A stretch of DNA of 22,259 nucleotides from JALYXS01 sp051003795. Lineage in GTDB: Bacteria > Acidobacteriota > Terriglobia > Bryobacterales > Bryobacteraceae. The first letter of the stretch is position 1; every line of letters starts with the position of its first letter. The stretch is taken from assembly GCA_051003795.1 (NCBI GenBank), contig JBPCKZ010000081.1:1-22259 (forward strand). Reading direction: 5' to 3'. The position numbers and the translations under genes are program-made. This document shows positions 1-7,480 of this stretch, in pieces. The notes under the pieces were generated by a model that did not search any database, was not told where the DNA came from, and worked only from the letters and a program-made list of their open reading frames with translations.

Positions 1-196
1 GGCGCGCGAAGTGCGCAACGCGGTGCAATTGTTGCCTGAAAAACAGCGGGCCGCGGTCCTGATGCATAAGTACGAGGAGATGGATTACGCCCAGATCTCG
101 CGCGTATTGGGCTGCTCGCAGTCCGCGCTGAAGGCGCTGATGTTCCGCGCGTATGAGACGTTGCGCGAAAAACTGGCTCACATGGCGCCGGTTTGA
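1..196 (+). CDS. ECF-type RNA polymerase sigma factor, C-terminal fragment
   Basis: This is the 3' end of a gene that begins before the window. The open frame runs from base 2 to a TGA at 194-196, with no need for the internal GTG at 11. The visible part is a sigma-70 region 4 helix-turn-helix. It has the LPEKQRAAVLMHKYEEMDY helix, then AQISRVLGCSQSALKALMFRA as the recognition helix for the -35 promoter element, then the closing ETLREKLA helix. A short tail without extra domains fits a group 4 (ECF) sigma factor. Its target promoters and any anti-sigma partner lie outside what can be seen. It converges on purN, and the two reading frames overlap by 19 bases at their 3' ends. Confidence 0.85.
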   Translation, partial: AREVRNAVQLLPEKQRAAVLMHKYEEMDYAQISRVLGCSQSALKALMFRAYETLREKLAHMAPV

Positions 197-804
197 TTCT
201 CCCTGAGCCTGGTTAAGAACCGTCTCCCTTCGATCTTGTAATCTCCTCGAATCACAATTCCGATCGCTTCCGCATATATGCGATGCTCCTGCGCCAGAAT
301 GCGCGCCGACAGCGAATCCACCGTGTCATGATCTTCCACCGGAACGCACGCTTGCTGTACGATCGGCCCTGAATCCAGAAATTCATCCACAAAATGAACC
401 GTGCAACCCGTTAGCTTGACGCCATGGTCCAGAGCTTGCCGTTGCGCATCGAGTCCTGGAAATGCGGGAAGAAGCGATGGGTGAATATTCAAGATCGCGC
501 CGGGAAACGCCCGCACGAAGGTTGCGCTGAGCAGTCGCATATAGCCCGCGAGACAAACCAGATCGACCGCATGGCGGCGTAATTCTTCGATCAGCATGCG
601 GTCGTACACCTCGCGATCGATCCCTAGCGAGGCAATCGGGGTCGCGGGAATCCCAAGCTCCCGGGCCACTTCGAGCCCGCGCGCGGACGGGCGGTTGCTT
701 ATTACGACGGCAATCCTGGCGTCGATTGTCCGTGCCGCAATACTGGCCGCGATCGCCTCGAAATTCGATCCGCGCCCCGAAAGCAAAATGCCGAGGCGCT
801 TCAC
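178..804 (-). CDS. purN: Phosphoribosylglycinamide formyltransferase (GAR transformylase)
   Basis: This cytosolic enzyme transfers a formyl group from 10-formyl-tetrahydrofolate to GAR, the third step of de novo purine synthesis. It has 208 residues, the usual length for the family. The N-terminal ILLSGRGSNFEA phosphate-binding loop is present. The catalytic residues are N106 and H108 (in NIHPSLLP) and D144 (in FLDSGP), the same numbers as in the E. coli enzyme. The start is GTG at 804-802, inside a GTGA overlap with the purM stop, so translation is probably coupled to purM. The 3' end overlaps the sigma-factor gene by 19 bases. Nothing is missing, so it should be functional. Confidence 0.97.
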   Translation of the reverse strand: MKRLGILLSGRGSNFEAIAASIAARTIDARIAVVISNRPSARGLEVARELGIPATPIASLGIDREVYDRMLIEELRRHAVDLVCLAGYMRLLSATFVRAFPGAILNIHPSLLPAFPGLDAQRQALDHGVKLTGCTVHFVDEFLDSGPIVQQACVPVEDHDTVDSLSARILAQEHRIYAEAIGIVIRGDYKIEGRRFLTRLRENQTGAM

Positions 805-1844
805 CGGTATTCCACGCGCGCGCGTCCGCGTTTTTGCGGCACGATATTGCCCATCACGAACGAAGGTTCCCCGAGGCGTTTCAAAGTTCGGCGGCCGCGG
901 GCAACCCCGTCCTCCGGGACGACGAGTATCATTCCCACCCCGAGGTTGAACGTCCGTCGATAATCGTCCAGCGGGATGTTTCCGATCCCGCGGAGAATCT
1001 CGAATACCGGCGGCACCGTCCAGGACGAAATGTCGATCGACGCAGCCAGGCCTTTCGGCAGCAAGCGCGGCGTATTGTCCGTGATTCCCCCGCCGGTGAT
1101 GTGCGCCGCCGCATGCAGCAAGCCCACGCGCGTGAGTGCTTGCATTGGGCGCAGATAACTTCGGTGTACCTTAAGTAACTCGTCGCCGATCGTTCCCCCT
1201 AACTCGGCCACGCGCGCCTCTATCATGTAACCGGCAACTTCGAAGAGTAACTTGCGCGCGAGCGAATATCCGTTGGTATGCAGCCCGGTCGAAGGCAGCC
1301 CGATCAGCACATCGCCGGCCCGTACTTTCGCGCCTGTGATAACCTGAGATTTCTCCGCTGCTCCCACGATGGTTCCGGCAAGATCGTATTCTCCATTGGC
1401 ATACAGGCCAGGCATTTCAGCGGTCTCGCCACCGATCAATGCGCAGCCATTGGCGCGGCAGCCACGGGCGATTCCCGAAACTACGGCGGTCGCAACTGGC
1501 GCATCCAGCTTCCCAACCGCGAAATAGTCCAGGAAAAATAATGGCGTCGCACCCTGAACCGCGATGTCGTTGACGCAATGATTAACCAGATCCTCCCCAA
1601 TCGTGTCGTGTTTCCCGGTCATGAACGCGATTTTGAGTTTCGTGCCGACTCCATCGACCGAACTTATCAAGACCGGCTGCCGCATCTTCGGCAACGCGTA
1701 ACAAGCGCCAAAAGATCCTATTTCCGTCAACACGCCGCGGGTGAAAGTAGCGCGCGCGAGCTTCTTGATCGAAGCGACGGCGCGATCGGCTTCATCGATT
1801 TCGACGCCCGCATCGCGATAAGAAATTCCCGGTTGTGTGACCAT
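801..1844 (-). CDS. purM: Phosphoribosylformylglycinamidine cyclo-ligase (AIR synthetase)
   Basis: This enzyme closes the imidazole ring of purines, converting FGAM and ATP to AIR. It has 347 residues, normal for PurM. Visible family motifs are SVDGVGTKLKIA near residue 64, the NHCVNDI segment, LIGGETAEMPG, and GLPSTGLHTNGYSLARKL in the C-terminal half. The ATG at 1844-1842 starts the family N-terminus (ISYRDAGVEI). It is the first gene of a purM-purN pair with a 4-base overlap. Only 50 bases separate it from the divergent amidohydrolase gene. A TATACT on the minus strand (1868-1863) could be a -10 element, but no good -35 was found. Confidence 0.97.
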   Translation of the reverse strand: MVTQPGISYRDAGVEIDEADRAVASIKKLARATFTRGVLTEIGSFGACYALPKMRQPVLISSVDGVGTKLKIAFMTGKHDTIGEDLVNHCVNDIAVQGATPLFFLDYFAVGKLDAPVATAVVSGIARGCRANGCALIGGETAEMPGLYANGEYDLAGTIVGAAEKSQVITGAKVRAGDVLIGLPSTGLHTNGYSLARKLLFEVAGYMIEARVAELGGTIGDELLKVHRSYLRPMQALTRVGLLHAAAHITGGGITDNTPRLLPKGLAASIDISSWTVPPVFEILRGIGNIPLDDYRRTFNLGVGMILVVPEDGVARGRRTLKRLGEPSFVMGNIVPQKRGRARVEYR

Positions 1845-1894
1845 TGCGAATAGAAACGTACCAGTATAGCTTCAGGCACAAAATCGGCTTCATC

Positions 1895-3250
1895 ATGAGA
1901 TCTACTCCGATCGTTTTACTCGCCCTTTGCGGCACAATCGCGGCGGCCCGCGCGGAAGGCCCGGACGTCTATGCCATTCGCGATGCCCGAATCGTGACCG
2001 TTTCCGGTTCTCCCATCGAGCATGGAACGGTCGTGATTCGCGACGGACTCATCGAAGCGGCTGGGGAAAATATTACGGCACCGGCCGATGCGTGGGTCAT
2101 CGAGGGCAAAGGGCTGACCGTATATCCCGGATTGATCGACGCGCTCAGCACCTGGGGACTTCCGAGCGCGGCGCCTCCAGCCGGCGTGGTTCCACTCGCG
2201 CGCGGAGCCAGTCCGCGCCCAATTTCAATCGCGCCGGCCGGTCCGCCAACGGCTGCGACATCCGGCCCCGAAGACCGGCCATCCAACACCAGCTATTTGC
2301 GCGCCGCCGATCAGGTGGTCGCGAGCGAAAAGAGCATCGAGAACGCGCGCAACGCGGGCTTCACAACCGCGGTTACTTTCCCAACCACGAATATCTTTTC
2401 CGGTCAGGGCGCGGTCATTAACTTGGCGGGAACCAGAACCGGGGAAATGATCGTCGAATCGCCAGCCGGTCTTTACTTGACGATGAAGCCGGCCGGGTTC
2501 ACCAGCTATCCCGGCTCGCTCATGGGCGTGTTCGCATACGTGCGGCAGATCTATCTCGATGCCGACCATTACAAGCTCGCGAAGGCCATTTACGATAAAC
2601 ATCCGCGGGGGTTGCGGCGGCCCGCTTATGACCGCACGCTCGAAGGGGTCATTGAAAGTCCGCGCGTCCTGTTCCCCGCGCAGCGGGAGGTGGAGGTAGA
2701 TCGCATGCTCCGGTTCGCCAATGAACTGAAGGTTAAGCCGGTTCTCTACGGCGGAGACGAGGCCTACCGCTCGGTCGACCTACTCCGGAAATCCGGCGTT
2801 CCGATTCTGATCGGCCTCAAGTGGCCCGAGCGCTCGAAAGACGCCGATCCGAAGGCGGACGAGCCGCTGCGCATTATGGAAGTTCGCGAACAGGCGCCAG
2901 GCGGGCCAGCCGCTCTGGCGAAGGGCGGCGTGCGTTTCGCGTTCTATTCGGATGGGATCGCGAATCCCAAAGATGTGCTGAAAGCCGCGAAGAAAGCGAT
3001 TGACGCGGGCCTTTCGGCCGCCGATGCGCTTCGGGCCATGACCCTGAGTCCCGCTGAAATCTATGGGATCGCCGACCGGCTCGGAAGCATCGACAAAGGA
3101 AAGATCGCGAACCTCGTCGTGGCCGACGGCGACCTGTTTGAAGATAAAACCAAAGTGAAATACGTATTTATCGACGGCAATAAGTTCGAGCCATTGCCGG
3201 AAGCGACTCCCAAGCCCGGCCCGAAGACAGAAGAGGAGAAGGTTCCATGA
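1895..3250 (+). CDS. Exported amidohydrolase-family protein lacking most metal ligands
   Basis: The product has 451 residues from the ATG at 1895. An upstream TTG at 1844 would put 17 residues ahead of the signal peptide, so the ATG is preferred. Residues 1-20 are a signal peptide (MRSTPIVLLALCGTIAAARA). The fold markers of the imidazolonepropionase/dihydroorotase-like amidohydrolases are clear: DARIVTVSG and VVIRDGLI in the N-terminal beta-sandwich, VYPGLID at 77-82, and the closing DRLGSIDKGKIANLVVADGD segment. The HxH that normally follows PGxID is absent; the sequence there is ALSTW. The second-histidine segment reads FPAQREVEV with no histidine. Only a YSDG aspartate remains late in the chain. 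It is therefore probably a non-catalytic homologue. It is the first of three overlapping genes; the ATGA at 3247-3250 couples it to the next. Confidence 0.88.
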   Translation: MRSTPIVLLALCGTIAAARAEGPDVYAIRDARIVTVSGSPIEHGTVVIRDGLIEAAGENITAPADAWVIEGKGLTVYPGLIDALSTWGLPSAAPPAGVVPLARGASPRPISIAPAGPPTAATSGPEDRPSNTSYLRAADQVVASEKSIENARNAGFTTAVTFPTTNIFSGQGAVINLAGTRTGEMIVESPAGLYLTMKPAGFTSYPGSLMGVFAYVRQIYLDADHYKLAKAIYDKHPRGLRRPAYDRTLEGVIESPRVLFPAQREVEVDRMLRFANELKVKPVLYGGDEAYRSVDLLRKSGVPILIGLKWPERSKDADPKADEPLRIMEVREQAPGGPAALAKGGVRFAFYSDGIANPKDVLKAAKKAIDAGLSAADALRAMTLSPAEIYGIADRLGSIDKGKIANLVVADGDLFEDKTKVKYVFIDGNKFEPLPEATPKPGPKTEEEKVP

Positions 3251-4578
3251 AGCGCCTCGCCCTTTTATTTTCGATACCGCTCGCGTGCGCGTTAGCCGCC
3301 GCGCCGATCGTCTTCCGGAACGCGACGATTCTCACCGTTACCAAGGGGACGCTGAAGGGCAACGTGCTGGTGCGCGACGGCAAAATCGCGGAGGTCGGGG
3401 ATAACCTGGCGATCCCGAGCGGCGCGGATGTAATCGATGCGACCGGCATGTATCTGATGCCCGGCATCATCGATTGCCACTCGCACATTATCGCCGAAAG
3501 CATCAACGAGGGAAGCGTTTCCGTGTCTTCGATGGTGCGGATCGGCGACGTATTGAATCCCGAGGACATCGCCATTTACCGGGCGTTGGCGGGCGGCGTA
3601 ACCACGGCGAATATCCTGCATGGCAGCGCGAATTCGATTGGCGGACAATGCTCGGTGGTCAAATTGCGGTGGGGTAAATCGGCCGAAGAGCTGCTGTTTC
3701 AAGGCGCGATGCCGGGGATTAAATTCGCTCTCGGCGAAAATCCCAAACGCCGGGGGGCCGCACCGTCGTTTGGTGCGACGACCGTCCGGTATCCGGCGAC
3801 GCGGATGGGCGTCGAGGACGTAATTCGAGAAGCATTCACCGAAGCGAAAGCGTACCAAGCCTCCTGGCGGGAGTACGACGCGAAGAAGTCGAAGGGCGAA
3901 GTTGCGATTCCGCCCGCGCGCGATTTGAAGTTGGAACCGCTGGTGGAAGTGCTCGAGGGCAAGAGGCTGGTTCATGCGCACTGCTACCGCCAGGACGAGA
4001 TACTGATGCTGCTGCGCGTTGCCGACGAGTTCGGCTTTAAGATCCGCACGCTGCAGCATGTGCTCGAGGGTTACAAAGTGGCCAAGGAGATTGCGGCGCA
4101 TGGCGCGGGCGCTTCCACCTTTAGCGATTGGTGGGCATATAAGGTCGAAGCCTACGATGCGATTCCCTACAACGCGGCGGTGATGACGCGCAAGGGCGTC
4201 CTGGTTTCGATTAACTCGGACGACGCCGAGTTAATGCGGCATTTGAATACCGAGGCGGCGAAAACGATGAAGTATGGCGGATTGAGCGAGACGGAGGCGC
4301 TGGCGCTGATTACGATCAATCCGGCGAAGCAGTTGATGATCGACAACCGCGTGGGGTCGATCGAGATAGGAAAGGATGCGGACCTGGTGCTTTACGATAA
4401 ACATCCGCTGTCTAACTTCGCGAAGGTGCGGAAGGTAATGATCGATGGCCAGGTTTACTTCGACCGGGACAAAGACATTGCCGCGAGGCCGGAAATCGAA
4501 TCGAAGAAGAAGGCCTTGATGGAGAAGGTATCGGACGAACGGAAGAAGCCCGGGTTTTCACGGAGGCCGACCGAATGA
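3247..4578 (+). CDS. Exported metal-dependent amidohydrolase (imidazolonepropionase-like)
   Basis: The product has 443 residues with a signal peptide of about 19 residues (MKRLALLFSIPLACALAAA). It is the only one of the three neighbours with a full binuclear metal site. H78 and H80 lie in IIDCHSHI, K159 in GIKFALGEN is the candidate carboxylated lysine, H243/H245 are in LVHAHCYR, H271 is in LQHVLEG, and D325/D326 are in SINSDDAEL. The usual C-terminal NPAKQLMI and GSIEIGKDADLVLYD segments follow. The family hydrolyses C-N bonds in cyclic amides, dipeptides or related compounds; the substrate cannot be read from sequence. The gene overlaps both neighbours by 4 bases, so all three products are probably made together in the periplasm. 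Confidence 0.92.
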   Translation: MKRLALLFSIPLACALAAAPIVFRNATILTVTKGTLKGNVLVRDGKIAEVGDNLAIPSGADVIDATGMYLMPGIIDCHSHIIAESINEGSVSVSSMVRIGDVLNPEDIAIYRALAGGVTTANILHGSANSIGGQCSVVKLRWGKSAEELLFQGAMPGIKFALGENPKRRGAAPSFGATTVRYPATRMGVEDVIREAFTEAKAYQASWREYDAKKSKGEVAIPPARDLKLEPLVEVLEGKRLVHAHCYRQDEILMLLRVADEFGFKIRTLQHVLEGYKVAKEIAAHGAGASTFSDWWAYKVEAYDAIPYNAAVMTRKGVLVSINSDDAELMRHLNTEAAKTMKYGGLSETEALALITINPAKQLMIDNRVGSIEIGKDADLVLYDKHPLSNFAKVRKVMIDGQVYFDRDKDIAARPEIESKKKALMEKVSDERKKPGFSRRPTE

Positions 4579-5849
4579 GGGGTTTTGCGGCGTCAATTTT
4601 CCTGCTTGCGGCGTTTCCTCTTTTCGCGGGCTCCGACGATAGCTTCTTTCTGCGCGGCGCGACTATTCACACCGTATCCGGCGCCGATATCCCGAACGGC
4701 TCCATCCTGGTGCGCGATGGCAAGATTGCCGGGGTGGGCCAAAAACTTGCCATTCCGAAGGACCTCCGCGTCATCGACGGCAAGGGACTGCAAGTCTATC
4801 CGGGCATGATCGATTCGGCCACGCAGATCGGCCTATCCGAAATTTCCGCGGTGCGCGAAACATCGGATGCCGTTGAGATCGGAAATTTCAATCCCGAGCT
4901 CCGCGCGTCCATCGCCGTCAACCCATCGAGCGAGCATATTCCGGTAGCGCGGGCAAACGGAATCACCACCGTCCTCTCTCTGCCGGACGGTCCGCTGATC
5001 TCAGGCCAGGCTTCCCTGATTCACTTGGATGGCTGGACCACCGAAGAGATGGAAGTGCGGCGGTCCGCCGGACTGCATCTGCACATGCCTGTGATTCGAA
5101 CCATAACTTCAACCCGCTTTGCCAACGGACCTACTCTAACGCCCTACGCCGATGCCCTCAAGAACTACGAAATCCAAATGCAGGAATTGAACGGCTACTT
5201 CGAAAGCGCGCGCCGATATCGGCAAGCGAAAGCGGCGCCCGGCCCCGATTTCCGAACGGATTTGAAATTGGAAGCGATGTTGCCGGTTATCGAGCGCAAG
5301 GAGCCGTTGTTCGTGACGGCCATGCGGGAGCGCGAAATCCGCGCGGCGATTGAGTTCGGGGAAAAGCAAAAAATCCGGATTGTTCTGGCGGAAGCGCCGG
5401 AAGCCTGGAAGTGCGCCGATGAGCTAAAGAGCAAGAACGTTCCCGTGATATTAGGCCCGACGCTCGAACTTCCCATGAATGAAGACGACCCGTACGACCG
5501 GCCCGCGGCCACGCCTGCCGATCTTTACAAAGCGGGAGTCAAGTTCGCCTTCGGAAGTTTCAGCACGGAATTTTCGCGTAACCTGCCTTATCAAGCCGGC
5601 AACGCGGTGGCGTATGGCCTGCCGCGCGAAGAAGCGCTCAAGGCGGTTACTCTGAATGCCGCGCAGATCTGGGGAGTCGCCGATCAAATGGGATCAATCG
5701 ATGAAGGGAAATGGGCGGATTTGATGATCACCGATGGCGACCCGCTCGAGACGCAGACCCAAATCAAGCAACTCTTCATCAAGGGTAAGGCTGTGAGCCT
5801 CGATAACAAGCAACGGCGCCTCTACGAAAAGTATTTGAATCGCCCCTAA
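4575..5849 (+). CDS. Exported amidohydrolase-family protein with the metal site lost
   Basis: The product has 424 residues with a signal peptide of about 19 residues ending near LFAGS. The N-terminal beta-sandwich (IHTVSGADIPNGSILVRDGK), the VYPGMID turn at 75-80 and the C-terminal MGSIDEGKWADLMITDGDP segment place it firmly in the amidohydrolase family. The HxH position reads SATQ, the second-histidine segment reads LFVTAMRERE, and the aspartate position reads FGSFSTEF. No metal ligand survives where expected, so hydrolase activity is unlikely. It resembles the first gene of the trio more than the middle one. It ends 13 bases before the convergent dtd stop, with no clear terminator between them. 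Confidence 0.88.
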   Translation: MRGFAASIFLLAAFPLFAGSDDSFFLRGATIHTVSGADIPNGSILVRDGKIAGVGQKLAIPKDLRVIDGKGLQVYPGMIDSATQIGLSEISAVRETSDAVEIGNFNPELRASIAVNPSSEHIPVARANGITTVLSLPDGPLISGQASLIHLDGWTTEEMEVRRSAGLHLHMPVIRTITSTRFANGPTLTPYADALKNYEIQMQELNGYFESARRYRQAKAAPGPDFRTDLKLEAMLPVIERKEPLFVTAMREREIRAAIEFGEKQKIRIVLAEAPEAWKCADELKSKNVPVILGPTLELPMNEDDPYDRPAATPADLYKAGVKFAFGSFSTEFSRNLPYQAGNAVAYGLPREEALKAVTLNAAQIWGVADQMGSIDEGKWADLMITDGDPLETQTQIKQLFIKGKAVSLDNKQRRLYEKYLNRP

Positions 5850-5862
5850 ACGCCCGTTCGCG

Positions 5863-6300
5863 CTACGAATCGCAGATGAGGGTAACTGGGCCATCATTCA
5901 CAATCTGCACCCGCATGTGAGCCTGAAAGACGCCGCTTTGCACGCGCCCCAACTTCGATTCCACGGAGTTGACGAAGTACTCGTACAGCGACCGCGCCAG
6001 TTCGGGCGGCGCGGCTAAGTCGAAATCGGGCCTCCTTCCTTTGCGGCAGTCGCCGTACAGAGTAAAATTGGGCGCCAGGAGAATTTCGCCACCGGCTTCG
6101 GCGATGCTCCGGTTCATTTTTCCGGCATCGTCGGCGAAGATGCGCATCTGGATTAACTTCTCGACAAGGTAATCCGCATCTTTCGCGGTGTCGGTTTTCG
6201 CGATGCCGACCAGAACGAATAGCCCGTGTTGCACGCTAGCTACAGTTACGAAGTCTATCTCCACCTTCGCCGCCGTAACGCGCTGAATGACAATTCGCAT
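5863..6300 (-). CDS. dtd: D-aminoacyl-tRNA deacylase
   Basis: This enzyme removes D-amino acids (and glycine mischarged on tRNA-Ala) from tRNA as proofreading in the cytosol. The ATG at 6300 gives 145 residues starting MRIVIQRVTAAKV, which matches the family N-terminus. An in-frame ATG at 6324 would add eight residues not expected in the family. The NDGPVT motif with its cis Gly-Pro pair is at 135-140, and FTLYGDCRKGRRPDF is at 79-93. The first motif, usually SQFTL, is PNFTL here (77-81), with the active-site threonine kept at 80. It is transcribed divergently from the nikR block across a 91-base gap. Confidence 0.95.
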   Translation of the reverse strand: MRIVIQRVTAAKVEIDFVTVASVQHGLFVLVGIAKTDTAKDADYLVEKLIQMRIFADDAGKMNRSIAEAGGEILLAPNFTLYGDCRKGRRPDFDLAAPPELARSLYEYFVNSVESKLGRVQSGVFQAHMRVQIVNDGPVTLICDS

Positions 6301-6334
6301 CGCAGTTTGCATCCCAGTTCGCATTCTAAGTTAG

Positions 6335-6391
6335 TTGCAAACAATCTATTGCACGCGAATTAATTATGATATATTGACCCAGGGAGAAATC
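6335..6391 (+). promoter_or_regulatory. AT-rich promoter-like stretch ahead of the nikR block, with imperfect inverted repeat
   Basis: This is a short AT-rich island in a GC-rich window. TTGCAC (6349-6354) and TATATT (6370-6375) could serve as -35 and -10 with a short 15-base spacer. TATGAT at 6365-6370 is an alternative -10. CAATCTAT (6342-6349) and ATATATTG (6369-6376) form an inverted repeat with 7 of 8 matches around a 19-base centre, overlapping these boxes. AGGGAGA (6381-6387) is a good ribosome binding site for the ATG at 6392. Assignment of an exact promoter is uncertain. Confidence 0.4.
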
Positions 6392-6685
6392 ATGGCAAGA
6401 GGCAAGGCAGGACAGAATACGATATCGGTGGAAGACTTAGAAATGGCCCTGGTCGGCTATCGGATGAAGCAGCAAGAGCTCGAAGAGCGGATTCGCGAAA
6501 TGCGGGGTCGTGCGGACGGGCGTCCGGAAAGTGCAACGCGAGCGAAGGATCAAACCGGAGCGGGACCCAAAAACGGCCGCAAACGGACGTTAAGCGCCTC
6601 GGCCCGCAAGAGAATCGCGATCGCTCAAAAGAAACGGTGGGCGGAGCATCGCAGGAAGCTTTCTCAGGCCGCCAAAGCCGAATAA
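6392..6685 (+). CDS. Small basic protein with coiled-coil start and DNA-binding-like tail
   Basis: The product has 97 residues. The ATG at 6392 is chosen because AGGGAGA lies just upstream and the in-frame sequence before it looks non-coding. Residues about 12-40 (SVEDLEMALVGYRMKQQELE onward) form a likely amphipathic helix or coiled coil. Residues 41-60 are low-complexity and polar. Residues 61-90 are strongly basic, with NGRKRTLSASARKRIAIAQK followed by KRWAEHRRK. That tail looks like a short nucleic-acid-binding helix and resembles tails seen on small acidobacterial hypothetical proteins. A nucleoid-associated or regulatory role is inference. Its TAA abuts the nikR ATG with no spacing, so it is co-translated with nikR. 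Confidence 0.75.
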   Translation: MARGKAGQNTISVEDLEMALVGYRMKQQELEERIREMRGRADGRPESATRAKDQTGAGPKNGRKRTLSASARKRIAIAQKKRWAEHRRKLSQAAKAE

Positions 6686-7102
6686 ATGGGAGATCTCAGC
6701 AGGATTGGCGTGGCGATCGATTCCGATCTGCTTGAGAAATTCGATCGGCTAATCGGAAGCCGGGGTTACACGAACCGATCGGAAGCGTTCCGCGATTTGA
6801 TTCGCGAGGAGCTTGTCGAAAAGGCTTGGGAATCGCCCGAAAGTAACGTCGTCGGCACGGTTACCCTGGTTTACGATCACCATGTTCGGCAGTTGAACGA
6901 TAAGCTGACGGATTTACAGCACGATCATCATCGCGTAATCCTCTCCACTCTCCACGTGCATCTGGATCACGACAACTGCCTAGAGGTGCTGGTCATGCGG
7001 GGTAAGGCGAAAGGCGTTCAAAAAATTGCCGACGCACTGATCAGCACCAAGGGCGTCAAGCACGGACGGCTGACTATTACGACATCCGGCGCCGAATTAT
7101 AG
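6686..7102 (+). CDS. nikR: Nickel-responsive ribbon-helix-helix regulator NikR
   Basis: NikR is a tetrameric DNA-binding protein that represses (or in some species activates) nickel uptake and use when nickel binds. The product has 138 residues. Residues 1-45 are the ribbon-helix-helix domain (RIGVAIDSDLLEKFDRLI, then YTNRSEAFRDLIREEL). The rest is the ACT-like metal domain. The high-affinity nickel ligands are all present: H79, H90 and H92 (in LHVHLDHDNC) and C98, matching E. coli H76, H87, H89 and C95 with an offset of three. No nickel transporter or nickel enzyme is in the window. It sits between a small basic protein and acpS with zero-base junctions on both sides. Confidence 0.96.
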   Translation: MGDLSRIGVAIDSDLLEKFDRLIGSRGYTNRSEAFRDLIREELVEKAWESPESNVVGTVTLVYDHHVRQLNDKLTDLQHDHHRVILSTLHVHLDHDNCLEVLVMRGKAKGVQKIADALISTKGVKHGRLTITTSGAEL

Positions 7103-7480
7103 ATGATTGTGGGCACCGGCGTGGATCTCGCGGAAGTGGACCGGATTCGCGCCGCCATCGAGCGTTATGGCTCCCGCTTCGTCGAGCGGATTTACACTCC
7201 CGCCGAAATATCTTACGTTGAAAAAAAGGCTAATCGTTTCGAGCGCTACGCGGGGCGCTTCGCCGCCAAGGAAGCGGGCATGAAAGCGATCGGCACCGGT
7301 TGGAAGCGGGGCGTTACCTGGCGGGATTTCGAAGTAGCGAACCTCCCGTCGGGGCGGCCTACTTTGCGTTTAAGCGGAGAAGCGGCAAAAGTGGCCGAGC
7401 GGCTGGGCGTCAAATCCATTTCTCTTTCGATCACTCATACTTCGCGGTTGGGAATGGCGCACGTAATCCTCGAAGCCTAA
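7103..7480 (+). CDS. acpS: Holo-[acyl-carrier-protein] synthase
   Basis: AcpS transfers the 4'-phosphopantetheine arm from coenzyme A to the acyl carrier protein, switching on fatty acid synthesis. The product has 125 residues, the normal length. The magnesium-binding D8 is in GTGVDLAEVDRI and E57 is in the RFAAKEA motif. The end has the SISLSITHTSRLGMAHV strand pattern of the family. The ATG follows the nikR stop directly. The TAA shares the bases CTAA (7477-7480) with the stop of the convergent phosphatidyltransferase gene. Being cotranscribed with nikR is unusual; a functional link is not evident from sequence. Confidence 0.96.
   Translation: MIVGTGVDLAEVDRIRAAIERYGSRFVERIYTPAEISYVEKKANRFERYAGRFAAKEAGMKAIGTGWKRGVTWRDFEVANLPSGRPTLRLSGEAAKVAERLGVKSISLSITHTSRLGMAHVILEA

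Noticed and set aside
1844..1894. Upstream TTG start for the first amidohydrolase gene
   Set aside because: It would place 17 charged and polar residues before a normal signal peptide, and its first base overlaps the purM start codon.
5850..5862. Possible terminator between the third amidohydrolase gene and dtd
   Set aside because: The 13-base gap has no hairpin followed by a T run.
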